Source: Clostridiales bacterium UBA1774 (GTDB lineage: Bacteria > Bacillota > Clostridia > Oscillospirales > Oscillospiraceae). From it: a stretch of 20,202 bases of DNA. The notes under the pieces are model-generated. The model was not told the DNA's origin, made no database searches, and was given only the letters and a program-made list of their open reading frames with translations. The DNA is taken from NCBI GenBank assembly GCA_002314635.1, contig DCGQ01000062.1, forward strand, positions 1 to 20,202, in the 5' to 3' direction. Of the stretch, positions 1-7,307 are shown in pieces (within the stretch, counting starts at the first letter, position 1; each line of letters opens with the position of its first letter). The position numbers and the translations under genes were made by a program.

Positions 1-1059
1 GGTGATCTTGTGATCCTCGATCTCGTGGACATCCTTGGTGCGAACCAGCTCGAAGCAGTCCTTCTTGGCGCCGTAAGCATCGACACGGGTGTCGGCCTTG
101 CGGATGATCTCGCCTTCGAAGGCGGAGGAGCAGGCGATGGGAATATCAATGTTGGTGACCTTCAGCTTGATGCCGCGGGCCTCCAGAGAAACATCGATCC
201 ACTCGTCAACATTGGTGTCGATGATCAGGGACTTGGGCACGCGCCAGTTCAGGTCCTTGGTCTCGTTGGTGATGACGGGGAAGCCCAGAGCGATGGCGCC
301 GGCGCCGCAGCCCACGGTGATGTCATTGACAGGAGCGAAGGCGTTGACGAAAGCGTTGATACGCTCGAAGGTGTACTTGTTCATGTTCACATAGTCGTTG
401 GGCTGGATGTTGCCGAAGATCATGGCAGCACGGACGACCAGAGAGATGATGTGACCCACGGACCAGATTTCGGGGCCCACGGGCACTACACGAACCTTGA
501 AGCCCCACTTGATGCCGGCTTCGCGAGCCTGATCGATGATATCGCCCACGAGGAACACGAAGATGCCTCTGGACTGATAACCCTTGATCATGGCGGCAGC
601 CTGCTCAACGGAGGGAGCCTTGTCGATCATGACGACGAAGCCGGGGATATCACCGGTAACCAGGGGCACGCCCAGGGTACGGACTTCGGCGTCGGTCATA
701 TGACCATGGTACTTGCGGACGGTCTCATCCTCGTCGCCGTAGGGAGCGGGATTCAGAGCGTACTTGCAGGCTTCGATGACTTCGGCAGCCATGGCGGTGG
801 CAACGCCGGAGTGGAAAACATCGGCGGTATGGTACTCGCGGGTCATCATGTCCCGGATGGGCTTCAGCGCGTCACGCAGCTGACCCATGGTCTCCACCTT
901 CAGGCCGGTGTAAGCGTAAATGCAGGCGAGGTAATATGCAGTGCTGCCAAAGGAAACAGGAGCGTCTTCGCCCACTTTCTCGATGGTTTCCTTGACGGCG
1001 GCTTCGGCTTTGAAATACATTTCATCAGAGCCGCGGAATGCTACGTCAAACAGTCCCAA
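1..1059 (-). CDS. acsB: Acetyl-CoA synthase (CODH/ACS alpha subunit), N-terminal part, truncated by window edge
   Basis: The CO-methylating acetyl-CoA synthase joins CO, a methyl group from the corrinoid iron-sulfur protein, and CoA into acetyl-CoA. Only the first 353 codons are present. The translation begins LGLFDVAFRGSDEMYFKAEA and contains family-typical stretches such as VSFGSTAYYLACIYAYTG, GDIPGFVVMIDKAP and VGPEIWSVGHI. The cysteines that bind the nickel-iron A-cluster lie in the missing C-terminal part, so catalytic integrity cannot be judged. The start is a TTG at 1059. It was chosen because a strong AGGAGG (1073-1068) sits at the right distance, while the first in-frame ATG is 13 codons later and lacks such a site. 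The gene follows cooC by 12 bases, and the Shine-Dalgarno overlaps the cooC stop codon, so translation is probably coupled. The product should form a complex with the CooS encoded upstream. Family assignment is firm; the TTG start is likely. Confidence 0.93.
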   Translation of the reverse strand, partial: MGLFDVAFRGSDEMYFKAEAAVKETIEKVGEDAPVSFGSTAYYLACIYAYTGLKVETMGQLRDALKPIRDMMTREYHTADVFHSGVATAMAAEVIEACKYALNPAPYGDEDETVRKYHGHMTDAEVRTLGVPLVTGDIPGFVVMIDKAPSVEQAAAMIKGYQSRGIFVFLVGDIIDQAREAGIKWGFKVRVVPVGPEIWSVGHIISLVVRAAMIFGNIQPNDYVNMNKYTFERINAFVNAFAPVNDITVGCGAGAIALGFPVITNETKDLNWRVPKSLIIDTNVDEWIDVSLEARGIKLKVTNIDIPIACSSAFEGEIIRKADTRVDAYGAKKDCFELVRTKDVHEIEDHKIT

Positions 1060-1071
1060 TGTGTTTGCCTC

Positions 1072-1842
1072 CTATTCGTTATCGATACGGTCTTTAATCA
1101 TGCGGATCTCCGCAACCGTTTTTTCACTGTACTCGTAAGGGGAACGGCCGGCACGGTCAGCTTCACCTACATCATCGTTGTAATGAACGATGCCCAGCAG
1201 GCTGTCCGCCGGGATACGGGCCCGGATAAACTCCTCGTCCTTCTCCGAGCGAACCTTGTTGGCTACCACGCGAACCTTGCGGATGCCCAGATCCGCTGCC
1301 AGCTTGACGATGTGCTGGTAGGTCTGTACGCTGCGCTCGCCGGGTTCGATGACCACGATGAACTGATCCATCATATCCGTGGTGCCCCGGCCCAGATGCT
1401 CCAGACCGGCCTCCATGTCCATGATGACCACATCATCCCGCTGGATGATCAGATTGGAGATCACCCGCTTCAGAACCACGTGCTCCGGACAGACGCAGCC
1501 GCTGCCGCCGGTCTCAATCGTGCCCAGAACCAGAAGCTTTACGCCGTTTTTCTCACGGGCAACCAGATCGGGAATATCGTCCACCTTGGGATTGATCTTG
1601 AAGAACTTTCCGTAGGTGTCCGCGCCCGCGCCGGTACGCTCCGCAATCAGCTTACGCATCTTGGAGATGGGAGTGATTCCATTCAGCTCCTCCTCCGTAA
1701 AGCCCAGTGCTGCACCCAGATTTGCATCCGGGTCCACATCGGCGGCCAGTACCTTATGCCCCTCGTCGGCGTAAAGCCGGGCGAGAATGGCGGATACCGT
1801 GGTTTTTCCGACGCCGCCTTTACCGGTGACTGCGATTTTCAT
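1072..1842 (-). CDS. cooC: CO dehydrogenase nickel-insertion ATPase CooC
   Basis: CooC is a MinD/SIMIBI-class P-loop ATPase that helps load nickel into the C-cluster of CO dehydrogenase, and a related form serves acetyl-CoA synthase. The 256-residue product opens MKIAVTGKGGVGKTT, a deviant Walker A with the signature lysine at residue 8 and the P-loop lysine at 13. A CxC motif at residues 116-118 (GCVCPEH) matches the nickel-binding cysteines at the CooC dimer interface. The motif VVIMDMEAGLEHLGRGT, typical of the family, follows. The ATG at 1842 is chosen over an upstream TTG at 1848 because the GAAAGG site (1856-1851) is 8 bases from the ATG but only 2 from the TTG. The gene lies 30 bases after cooS and 12 before acsB, so the three are almost certainly co-transcribed. 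Which of the two enzymes this copy serves cannot be told from sequence alone. Confidence 0.95.
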   Translation of the reverse strand: MKIAVTGKGGVGKTTVSAILARLYADEGHKVLAADVDPDANLGAALGFTEEELNGITPISKMRKLIAERTGAGADTYGKFFKINPKVDDIPDLVAREKNGVKLLVLGTIETGGSGCVCPEHVVLKRVISNLIIQRDDVVIMDMEAGLEHLGRGTTDMMDQFIVVIEPGERSVQTYQHIVKLAADLGIRKVRVVANKVRSEKDEEFIRARIPADSLLGIVHYNDDVGEADRAGRSPYEYSEKTVAEIRMIKDRIDNE

Positions 1843-1872
1843 AGGCAATGCCTTTCTTAAATACGATCAGAA

Positions 1873-3768
1873 TCAGATGCCCAGAGCGGCACGCTTGGCT
1901 TCGATGCCATCGATCATGGCCTTGACCAGCTGATCGGGATCGGTGTTGATGATGTAGCCGGCGCCGACCATCTTCTTGGTGCCCTCGGTGATCAGGTTCA
2001 TCATCTCGGCACTGCCGCTGACCTGAGGCTCAACACCCAGATAGGTATCAATACCGGTGGCAACGACGTAGTTGGCGATGGAGACGGCCTTTTCGGACAT
2101 CCATTCGGGAGCGCAGCCCACCACGGGAACCTGAGGAATGTCGATGCCCCAGTCCTTGGCGATACCGGTGGCCAGCAGCATCATACGGCTGATGTCCACG
2201 CAGGAACCCATGTGCAGCACGGGAGGAATGTCAGCCAGCTCGCAGACACGCTTCAGACCTTCGCCGCACAGTTCCTTGGCTTCCTTGCTCAGCAGACCGG
2301 CCTTACCGGCAGCCTGAGCGGAGCAGCCTGTAGCAACGATCACGATATCGTTCTTCAGGAGCTTCTTCATGATCTCGATGTGGGAGTAGTCGGGACGCAC
2401 CTTGGGGTTGTTGCAGCCGACGATAGCCACGGCACCGCGGACAACACCGGACTTCACGCAGTCGATCAGGGGCTTGTAGGTGCCAAGCTCATCCAGATGG
2501 CTGTTGGTGACGGTGTCCAGACGGCTGATGATGCCTTCGCAGGAGTAGCCGATGGTGGCCTTCTGCTTGTTCTTGGGAACATACAGCTTGGCGGGATCAC
2601 GGTTCACGAAGTTGTCAATGGCCATCTTCACGATCTCACGGCCCTTTTCACGGGCGGTGTTGGGATCGAACTGCATGTAGATGGAGCCGGGGATGCGGGC
2701 AATGGGGGAGGTGGTGATGAACTTGGTGTGGAAGCACTCGCTCAGGGGGCCCAGAGCGGGGAAGATGCACTGCACATCCACGGCGATCAGTTCGACCATG
2801 CCGGTGAGGATGGCGTTCTCCTGCTGCAGGAAGTTGCCGGCCATCCGGATGCCGTGACGCATGGCGATCTCGTTGGCGGTGCAGCACAGACCGGCGATGT
2901 TGATGCCCTTGGCACCCTTGGAGCGGGCGTAGTCGATCAGATCGCGGTCTTCGGAAGCGGCGACGACCATTTCGCTCATGGCGGGGTCATGGCCGTGGAG
3001 GATGATGTTGACGCAGTCCTTTTCCAGAACACCCAGGTCAGCCTCGCTGTCCTTGGGCATGGGAGTGCCGAACAGAATATCGGTGAACTCGGTGCCGGTC
3101 ATGGAGCCGCCCCAGCCATCGGCCAGGCCGGTACGCAGAGACTGACGAACCAGAGCTTCTGCATCGGCGGTGTTGCCCATATGGGTCATGTGCATGGCGG
3201 TGGTGACTTCACGGTCAACAGCGCGGGGCATGATGCCTTCGCGCATCCACACATTGCGGCGTTCCTCGGTGGAACGGTCGGTAGCAAAGCGCTGATAGCC
3301 TTCGGGCTTGCCGTACTCCAGCAGAGCGGTGTAGGCAACATCGTGGGCGACATCGTAGATGTCACGGCCTTCGGTGGCGATGTCCCATTCCTTGGCGACG
3401 TTCAGCAGCTTCTTCTCATCCGTGACCTTGTAGCTGCCGTCAGCCTTGGCGGCCATCAGGGTGTGAGCGATCTCACGGCCGTGGTCGGAGTGAGCGGAGC
3501 AGCCGCCGGCGGTGAAGCGCAGATAGTTACGGCCGGCAATCGCGGCAGCATTGGCACCGCAGATGCCGCGGGGGGACTTAGCCGTTACACGGCAGGGGCC
3601 CATGGAGCAGATGCGGCAGCAGATGCCACCCTCGCCGAAACGGCACTGAGGCGTCTGGGCTTTCTTGCGGTCTTCCCAGGTCTCGGCACCGGCCAGCTTG
3701 GCGATCTCTTTCAGCTTACCGGCTTCGGCTTCCATCTGTTCGACTGTGGTGAAATGAGTCAGATCCAT
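1873..3768 (-). CDS. cooS: Anaerobic carbon-monoxide dehydrogenase catalytic subunit
   Basis: This nickel-iron enzyme interconverts CO and CO2. In the CODH/ACS complex (where it is called AcsA) it supplies CO for acetyl-CoA synthesis. The 631-residue length is normal for the family. All metal ligands expected from characterised CooS enzymes are visible. The D- and B-cluster cysteines are C42, C50, C51, C54, C59 and C70. The C-cluster ligands are H260 (LHGHDP), C295 (IAGLCC), C334 (DVQC), C452 (VGCNNPKVRP), C482 (ATGCSAQAAG) and C523 (HMGSCVD). It therefore looks catalytically intact. The ATG start at 3768 is preceded by AAGGAG about 12 bases upstream, slightly far but the only good candidate. 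It is the first gene of the cooS-cooC-acsB unit, driven by the promoter at 3849-3877. Adjacency to acsB favours a role in the Wood-Ljungdahl complex over a stand-alone CO oxidase. Confidence 0.97.
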   Translation of the reverse strand: MDLTHFTTVEQMEAEAGKLKEIAKLAGAETWEDRKKAQTPQCRFGEGGICCRICSMGPCRVTAKSPRGICGANAAAIAGRNYLRFTAGGCSAHSDHGREIAHTLMAAKADGSYKVTDEKKLLNVAKEWDIATEGRDIYDVAHDVAYTALLEYGKPEGYQRFATDRSTEERRNVWMREGIMPRAVDREVTTAMHMTHMGNTADAEALVRQSLRTGLADGWGGSMTGTEFTDILFGTPMPKDSEADLGVLEKDCVNIILHGHDPAMSEMVVAASEDRDLIDYARSKGAKGINIAGLCCTANEIAMRHGIRMAGNFLQQENAILTGMVELIAVDVQCIFPALGPLSECFHTKFITTSPIARIPGSIYMQFDPNTAREKGREIVKMAIDNFVNRDPAKLYVPKNKQKATIGYSCEGIISRLDTVTNSHLDELGTYKPLIDCVKSGVVRGAVAIVGCNNPKVRPDYSHIEIMKKLLKNDIVIVATGCSAQAAGKAGLLSKEAKELCGEGLKRVCELADIPPVLHMGSCVDISRMMLLATGIAKDWGIDIPQVPVVGCAPEWMSEKAVSIANYVVATGIDTYLGVEPQVSGSAEMMNLITEGTKKMVGAGYIINTDPDQLVKAMIDGIEAKRAALGI

Positions 3769-3812
3769 AGCGCGAAGTATCTCCTTATATAATAGAGTTT
3801 ACTGGTAAATAG

Positions 3813-3840
3813 GTATACTACCACTTGTATACACAGGTAG
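3813..3840 (-). promoter_or_regulatory. Putative GntR/HutC-type operator just downstream of the cooS transcription start
   Basis: On the minus strand, GTGTATAC (3834-3827) fits GTNTANAC, the half-site pattern described for HutC-subfamily GntR repressors. It lies in the palindrome TGTATACA flanked by TACC and GGTA. A second GTATAC palindrome is at 3818-3813, 14 bases away. The main site covers about +8 to +15 of the predicted transcript, a position where a bound repressor would block elongation or promoter clearance. The nearest regulator gene is the HutC-type GntR at 4053-4748. The match to the pattern is seen directly; binding is inferred. Confidence 0.6.
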
Positions 3841-3848
3841 CTTACAGG

Positions 3849-3877
3849 ATTATACAGCCTTTCGCCTGTAAAGTCAA
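3849..3877 (-). promoter_or_regulatory. Sigma-A promoter of the cooS-cooC-acsB operon
   Basis: Read on the minus strand, TTGACT (3877-3872) and TATAAT (3854-3849) are separated by exactly 17 bases. This is a near-perfect vegetative promoter. The expected start point is near 3842, giving a leader of roughly 75 bases before the cooS ATG. The strength of the match suggests high expression unless repressed. Confidence 0.88.
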
Positions 3878-3940
3878 TGATATCGGAATAGATTCCTGTT
3901 AGCCAAATTATTCTTGGGACATTGCACAAAAAGAGAGACG

Positions 3941-4003
3941 AAAAAAACGGGAAAAGAGGCCAATCAAGACGGAAAATACTGGATTTTCCGCGCCGCTTTT
4001 CCC
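3941..4003 (-). terminator. Nested rho-independent terminator of the corrinoid-protein/gntR operon
   Basis: On the minus strand an outer stem GGGAAAAG (4003-3996) pairs with CTTTTCCC (3956-3949). It encloses an inner 8-bp hairpin, CGGAAAAT (3990-3983) with ATTTTCCG (3977-3970) and a 5-base loop. The run TTTTTTT (3947-3941) follows at once. It lies about 50 bases after the gntR stop codon and upstream of the cooS promoter, so it separates the two transcription units. Confidence 0.8.
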
Positions 4004-4052
4004 AAATTTTTTGTTTTGTCCCTGTTTATATATGTAAAGCAGTGAATGTAAT

Positions 4053-4748
4053 TCAGATCTTATAGTTGCCGGAACCGGCGGTCAGCGATCCGAAGGCGGG
4101 GGTCAGGTACTGCCGCCCGTAGCCCACGTGCTGACCCTCCGAGGCAAGAATGATCCGCTTGACGGTGAGCAGCCTGTCCTCCCCGGTACTCAGAACCTGA
4201 CGCACATAGTCCGGCGGCAGCTCGGCCTGAATATCCATCCGGGTATGGAGGGAGGCTGCGGCAAAGCGGGCGTTGAACATATCGGGAAACTCGGAGAAGT
4301 GCAGCTCCAGCTCCACACTGGGTACGCCCCGTTCATAGGGAATGAATTTTTCGTCGAAGGCTACCGGCACACCGTCCCGCTCCAATACGCGCCGCAGCGA
4401 GATCACCAGCGCGCCGTCACGGAGCTGCAGCGCCTGAGATGTGGCACTGTCCGGGGCGATCATATTGACACCCAGATAGCGGTACTGACCGCGGGTGTCC
4501 CCCTCACCGAAGATCAGGGTGAATACCGTGTGTCTGGGCGGCTGCACAATGTACCCCTTGCCCTGCCGGGGTTTGATCAGTCCTTCCGATTCCAGCAGCT
4601 GAAAGGCCTTGCGGACGGTGGTTCGGGAAGTGCGGTATGCGCCGGCCAGCTCATTTTCCGAGGGCAGCACATCTCCCACCGCATGACCGCCGCTGAAGAT
4701 CCGTTGTCGAAGCGCCTGTGCAATGCGCTGATACAATGCGTCACTCAT
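4053..4748 (-). CDS. GntR-family transcriptional regulator, HutC/FarR (UTRA) type
   Basis: This is a 231-residue DNA-binding regulator. The N-terminal winged helix-turn-helix spans about residues 4-68, with the GntR signature LPSENELAGAYRTSRTTVRK and the wing KPRQGKGYIV. A UTRA ligand-binding domain follows (about 80-225) with the typical ISLRRVLERDGVPVAFDEKF and LLTVKRIILASEGQHVGYGR stretches. Such proteins usually repress nearby genes until a small molecule binds the UTRA domain; the ligand here is unknown. The ATG overlaps the stop of the corrinoid-protein gene (ATGA, 4745-4748), so the two are translationally coupled. The nearest plausible binding site is the GTNTANAC element in the cooS promoter. 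I saw no comparable site in the 7138-7307 divergent promoter region. Control of the CODH genes is therefore a reasonable inference, not shown. Confidence 0.9.
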   Translation of the reverse strand: MSDALYQRIAQALRQRIFSGGHAVGDVLPSENELAGAYRTSRTTVRKAFQLLESEGLIKPRQGKGYIVQPPRHTVFTLIFGEGDTRGQYRYLGVNMIAPDSATSQALQLRDGALVISLRRVLERDGVPVAFDEKFIPYERGVPSVELELHFSEFPDMFNARFAAASLHTRMDIQAELPPDYVRQVLSTGEDRLLTVKRIILASEGQHVGYGRQYLTPAFGSLTAGSGNYKI

Positions 4749-5401
4749 CGGCCTTCTCCCGCTGCCAGCGCCATAAATTCGTGACAGAGCCGCAGCGAAT
4801 CCAGCACCGTATCGCTGAGTCCGTCCGCTCCGAACAGGCGGGGACTGCGATCCTTGACCGCAGCACCGCCTACCAGAATGCGGACACTGCCGCGCAGACC
4901 GCTGTTTTCCACGGCACGGATGGTGTCCCGGATGCTGCGGGCGGAGGTGCCCAGCGTGCCGCTGAGCATGAGAATGTTGGGAGATTCCTGACGGAGCGCC
5001 TCCAGCACTGTCTGCGGTGCTACATCTACGCCCAGATCGTGGACCTGAAAACCGTTGTGCTGCAGGATCTCGATGACGACCTGCTTGCCCAGATCGTGAA
5101 TATCACCCCGGACGGTGCAGCACAGCACCCGGCCCATGTTGTGAGGCTCCTCCGCTTCGGGAAATACCAACGCCGTGTCCATGACGGAGCGCATGATGTG
5201 TCCGGCCATGATCAGGTCGGCAATGAAGTATTCACCCGCTTCGTACCGCCTGTCTACCCGGCGAATCCCCTCCAGCATGGCTTCAAAAATGGTGAAAGCG
5301 GATTCCTCGGCTTCCGCCATGTCCAGCGCCAGATTCAGCACCCGCATTTCATTCAGATCTTCCATTGCGGCGGTCAGTTTTTCCGCCCGTATCTGTTCCA
5401 T
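4745..5401 (-). CDS. B12-binding corrinoid protein (MtaC/MtbC-like methyl carrier)
   Basis: The 218-residue product has the two-part layout of methyltransferase corrinoid proteins. A helical cap domain spans about residues 1-88 (EAGEYFIADLIMAGHIM is typical). A Rossmann-like cobalamin domain spans about 90-215. The cobalt-ligating motif DxHxxG is present as DIHDLG (D100, H102, G105), followed by the usual SGTLG (147-151) and GGAAV (178-182) segments. Such proteins shuttle a methyl group on their cobalt between a substrate-specific methyltransferase and a second enzyme that passes it to tetrahydrofolate. No methyltransferase of either kind is in the window, which is unusual because the partners are generally adjacent. 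A good AAAGGAG site precedes the ATG. The gene lies 22 bases after the DUF4037 gene and overlaps gntR by 4 bases. A sensory rather than catalytic role is an alternative. Confidence 0.9.
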   Translation of the reverse strand: MEQIRAEKLTAAMEDLNEMRVLNLALDMAEAEESAFTIFEAMLEGIRRVDRRYEAGEYFIADLIMAGHIMRSVMDTALVFPEAEEPHNMGRVLCCTVRGDIHDLGKQVVIEILQHNGFQVHDLGVDVAPQTVLEALRQESPNILMLSGTLGTSARSIRDTIRAVENSGLRGSVRILVGGAAVKDRSPRLFGADGLSDTVLDSLRLCHEFMALAAGEGR

Positions 5402-5423
5402 GAGCCGCGGCTCCTTTCTGTTT

Positions 5424-6344
5424 TTATACGGCAGCCAGAATGCTCAGATTCCGCAGCCAGTTGTCCGCAATCTGCCGGTTCAGCTCCTCTGCCAGAGGCT
5501 CCGGGTCAGAACCGGGCAGCTCGGTATAGCCCTGCTGCCGCAGCGTGTCTGCCAGAACCGCGCAGATCCGCCCGATCTGAACCGGGACTTCCTCCCAGCG
5601 CAGCAGGGCAGAGAAGCAGGATTCCAGACCGGACAGCACGGGCAGCTCCCGCAGCGCCCGGAAGCGCCACTTATAATAAGGCATATACCGGTTTTCCAGC
5701 AGAAACGCCGCGTGCATGGCGTTTTCCGCAAATTCCACCGCCGAGAGTCTGGCTGCATCCGGTTCGCCCCGGTTCAGGCAGCGGGGGTAGTTATACAGAC
5801 CGGACTGGACCATCTGCACCAGACAGCCTGCCAGCTTTTTCAGCCGGATGTCCCGGGGCATCTCCGCCAGCCGCTGCCGGATTCCGGAAAACTCCCCGAA
5901 GGAGTCCAGAAAAACCTGCCCGTTTACCGCTTCGGAAAGTGCGTATTCCGGAACCTGCAGCCAGTCTGACAGTGTTTCCGGCCCGGCAGGGAAGCCGGTT
6001 CGGGCGGAGAAAAAGTCCGCCGTTCGCAGGACGCCGTGCCGGTTCCCGCCGGCAGGGTTCAGCAGGGAGCGGGTGTGACCCAGAAACTCCCTCGGCAGTT
6101 TGGCATAGACCCGCTCCAGCAGAAACTCCTCCCGGCGGCTGACCAGCTCCTCCGAAGGCAGGAAGATGCAGAAGCCGGGCTCGAAATCGTGATCCCGGGA
6201 GCATTCATCGTCCCAGCCCCAGCATTCGCTGCCGCTGCCGCAAAGTCCGAAGGCCAGCCGGGGCAGCAGCTCCGGACAGGCGGCCTCCAGCGCGGGGAGA
6301 CCCGCTTCAAAGAAAAAACGGCGGCTCAGCTCAAGCCCCTGCAT
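5424..6344 (-). CDS. DUF4037 protein, nucleotidyltransferase-like
   Basis: The 306-residue protein resembles the DUF4037 family. Near the N-terminus it carries GLCGSGSECWGWDDECSRDHD (about residues 33-53). This resembles the GS...DxD active-site arrangement of the DNA polymerase beta-like nucleotidyltransferases (D51 and D53). The rest is largely helical, with many Trp/Tyr-rich segments such as NRYMPYYKWRFRAL. The substrate is unknown; nucleotidyl transfer to a small molecule or protein is a family-level guess. The ATG at 6344 is preferred over one at 6380 because GGAGG lies 6 bases upstream. This start makes the gene overlap the TPR gene by 14 bases, which indicates translational coupling. 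It is followed 22 bases later by the corrinoid-protein gene. Family recognition is from memory of the motif, so moderate. Confidence 0.72.
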   Translation of the reverse strand: MQGLELSRRFFFEAGLPALEAACPELLPRLAFGLCGSGSECWGWDDECSRDHDFEPGFCIFLPSEELVSRREEFLLERVYAKLPREFLGHTRSLLNPAGGNRHGVLRTADFFSARTGFPAGPETLSDWLQVPEYALSEAVNGQVFLDSFGEFSGIRQRLAEMPRDIRLKKLAGCLVQMVQSGLYNYPRCLNRGEPDAARLSAVEFAENAMHAAFLLENRYMPYYKWRFRALRELPVLSGLESCFSALLRWEEVPVQIGRICAVLADTLRQQGYTELPGSDPEPLAEELNRQIADNWLRNLSILAAV

Positions 6345-7137
6345 AGATGGCCTCCGCTCTGGTTTCCAGTTCTGCGGCATATGCTTCTTCGCCCCGATGC
6401 CGGAAGGCCGGGGCGCATTTTTTCAGGATAAAGGCATAGCCGCCGTCCCGCCGGGGGCAGCCTTCCAGAATCGCTCTGGCCTCTGCCATACAGGCAGGAA
6501 TCTGACCGGGTTCGCCGCTGTTTTCCAGCGCATCGGCAATGTTCAGCCATGTGACGGCAAGCTCACCGCGCGGCTCCGGCAGCTCTGCCAGCACGGACAG
6601 CGCATTGCGGAAAAGCCGCAGTCCGTCTGTGTACTGTCCCAGCGAACAGAGACACAGACCCATATTGTTATACAGTCCCGCCAGCAGCGGGTCATCCCAC
6701 GGAAGCTGTGCTTCCAGAACGGAGCGGGCGGTTTCAAACAGGGGAAGCGCATCCTGCTCCCGCCGGAAGGCGTCATATACCGTGGCCGCATTCAGGAAAA
6801 ACGTGGCCCCGGATACGCTGTCGGAAAGACCGAGGCGCTCCGTCAGCGCAAGTGCCTGTTCGGCACAGGAAACCGCTTCCGTTTCCCGACCCAGCTTCCG
6901 GTTCAGTCCCATCTGTTCGCTGAGCAGTGCCAGCTCACCCCGCTCATCGCCGCAGTCCCGCGCTTCACCCAGCCAGTACCGCAGCAGCCGGTCGGCCTCC
7001 GCATAGTCCTCACGGGAAAGAGCCTCATCCGTTTTCTCCAGAATGCGGGAGATGGGAACGGCGGAACGGGAAGATACCCGAAGATCCATGGGGCAGCGCG
7101 GTTCCCGGTAATCCTCTTCACGCAGAGCTTCAGACAT
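6331..7137 (-). CDS. Tetratricopeptide-repeat protein
   Basis: The 268-residue protein is built from about four TPR-type helix pairs. They lie roughly at residues 69-102 (ELALLSEQMGLNRKLGRETE...), 110-143, 151-184 (LLAGLYNNMGLCLCSLGQYT...) and 192 onward. No signal peptide or catalytic domain is seen, so it is probably a cytoplasmic scaffold or protein-protein interaction partner, perhaps of the DUF4037 protein whose gene it overlaps. The ATG at 7137 is chosen over one six codons upstream because AGGAGG lies 7 bases before it. It is the first gene of the minus-strand operon TPR, DUF4037, corrinoid protein, gntR. Its promoter region is shared with the divergent MoaF-like gene. The TPR architecture is clear; the specific role is unknown. 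Confidence 0.78.
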   Translation of the reverse strand: MSEALREEDYREPRCPMDLRVSSRSAVPISRILEKTDEALSREDYAEADRLLRYWLGEARDCGDERGELALLSEQMGLNRKLGRETEAVSCAEQALALTERLGLSDSVSGATFFLNAATVYDAFRREQDALPLFETARSVLEAQLPWDDPLLAGLYNNMGLCLCSLGQYTDGLRLFRNALSVLAELPEPRGELAVTWLNIADALENSGEPGQIPACMAEARAILEGCPRRDGGYAFILKKCAPAFRHRGEEAYAAELETRAEAIYAGA

Positions 7138-7170
7138 GGCAAATCCTCCTGACAAATGCTTTTCCCGATC

Positions 7171-7176
7171 AGTATA
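7171..7176 (-). promoter_or_regulatory. Possible -10 element for the TPR/DUF4037/corrinoid/gntR operon
   Basis: On the minus strand TATACT lies about 34 bases upstream of the TPR start codon, a suitable -10 position. No good -35 hexamer is found 16-18 bases further upstream, so the promoter may be weak or need an activator. This is a low-confidence call. Confidence 0.3.
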
Positions 7177-7192
7177 TCATATTTCCGGGAAA

Positions 7193-7233
7193 ACAAAACC
7201 CTTTCCGCTCTTTTTGTCGAAACCGGGTTTTGT
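7193..7233. repeat. 9-bp perfect inverted repeat in the divergent promoter region
   Basis: ACAAAACCC (7193-7201) and GGGTTTTGT (7225-7233) are exact reverse complements separated by 23 bases. The right arm ends 5 bases before the -35 element of the MoaF-like gene. The left arm is about 17 bases upstream of the putative minus-strand -10. The placement suits a regulator that acts on both divergent promoters, but no protein is implicated by sequence. Confidence 0.45.
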
Positions 7234-7238
7234 ATTCC

Positions 7239-7267
7239 TTGACAAGTGTTCCGAAAGCCGTTACAAT
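7239..7267 (+). promoter_or_regulatory. Sigma-A promoter of the MoaF-like/cupin/DUF169 operon
   Basis: TTGACA (7239-7244) and TACAAT (7262-7267) are spaced by 17 bases. The -35 is perfect and the -10 has one mismatch. The predicted start near 7274 leaves a leader of about 34 bases that contains AGGAGGG 9 bases before the ATG. Confidence 0.87.
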
Positions 7268-7307
7268 CAAATTACACAAAAAAATCAGTACAGGAGGGTA
7301 TCAGTCC

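Noticed and set aside
10..1860. Very long open frame on the plus strand opposite acsB and cooC, about 616 codons
   Set aside because: It is antisense to two clearly recognised genes, has a composition rich in Gly, Asp and His typical of a mirrored GC-rich frame, and lacks any recognisable domain or ribosome binding site.
2212..3792. Long plus-strand open frame opposite cooS, about 526 codons
   Set aside because: It is antisense to cooS, whose full set of metal-ligand residues proves the minus strand is coding. No motif is found in the antisense frame.
3769..3842. Possible riboswitch in the cooS leader, or a cobalamin riboswitch linked to the corrinoid operon
   Set aside because: The cooS leader is only about 75 bases and shows no conserved riboswitch core. 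The region upstream of the corrinoid operon is also too short for a cobalamin riboswitch.
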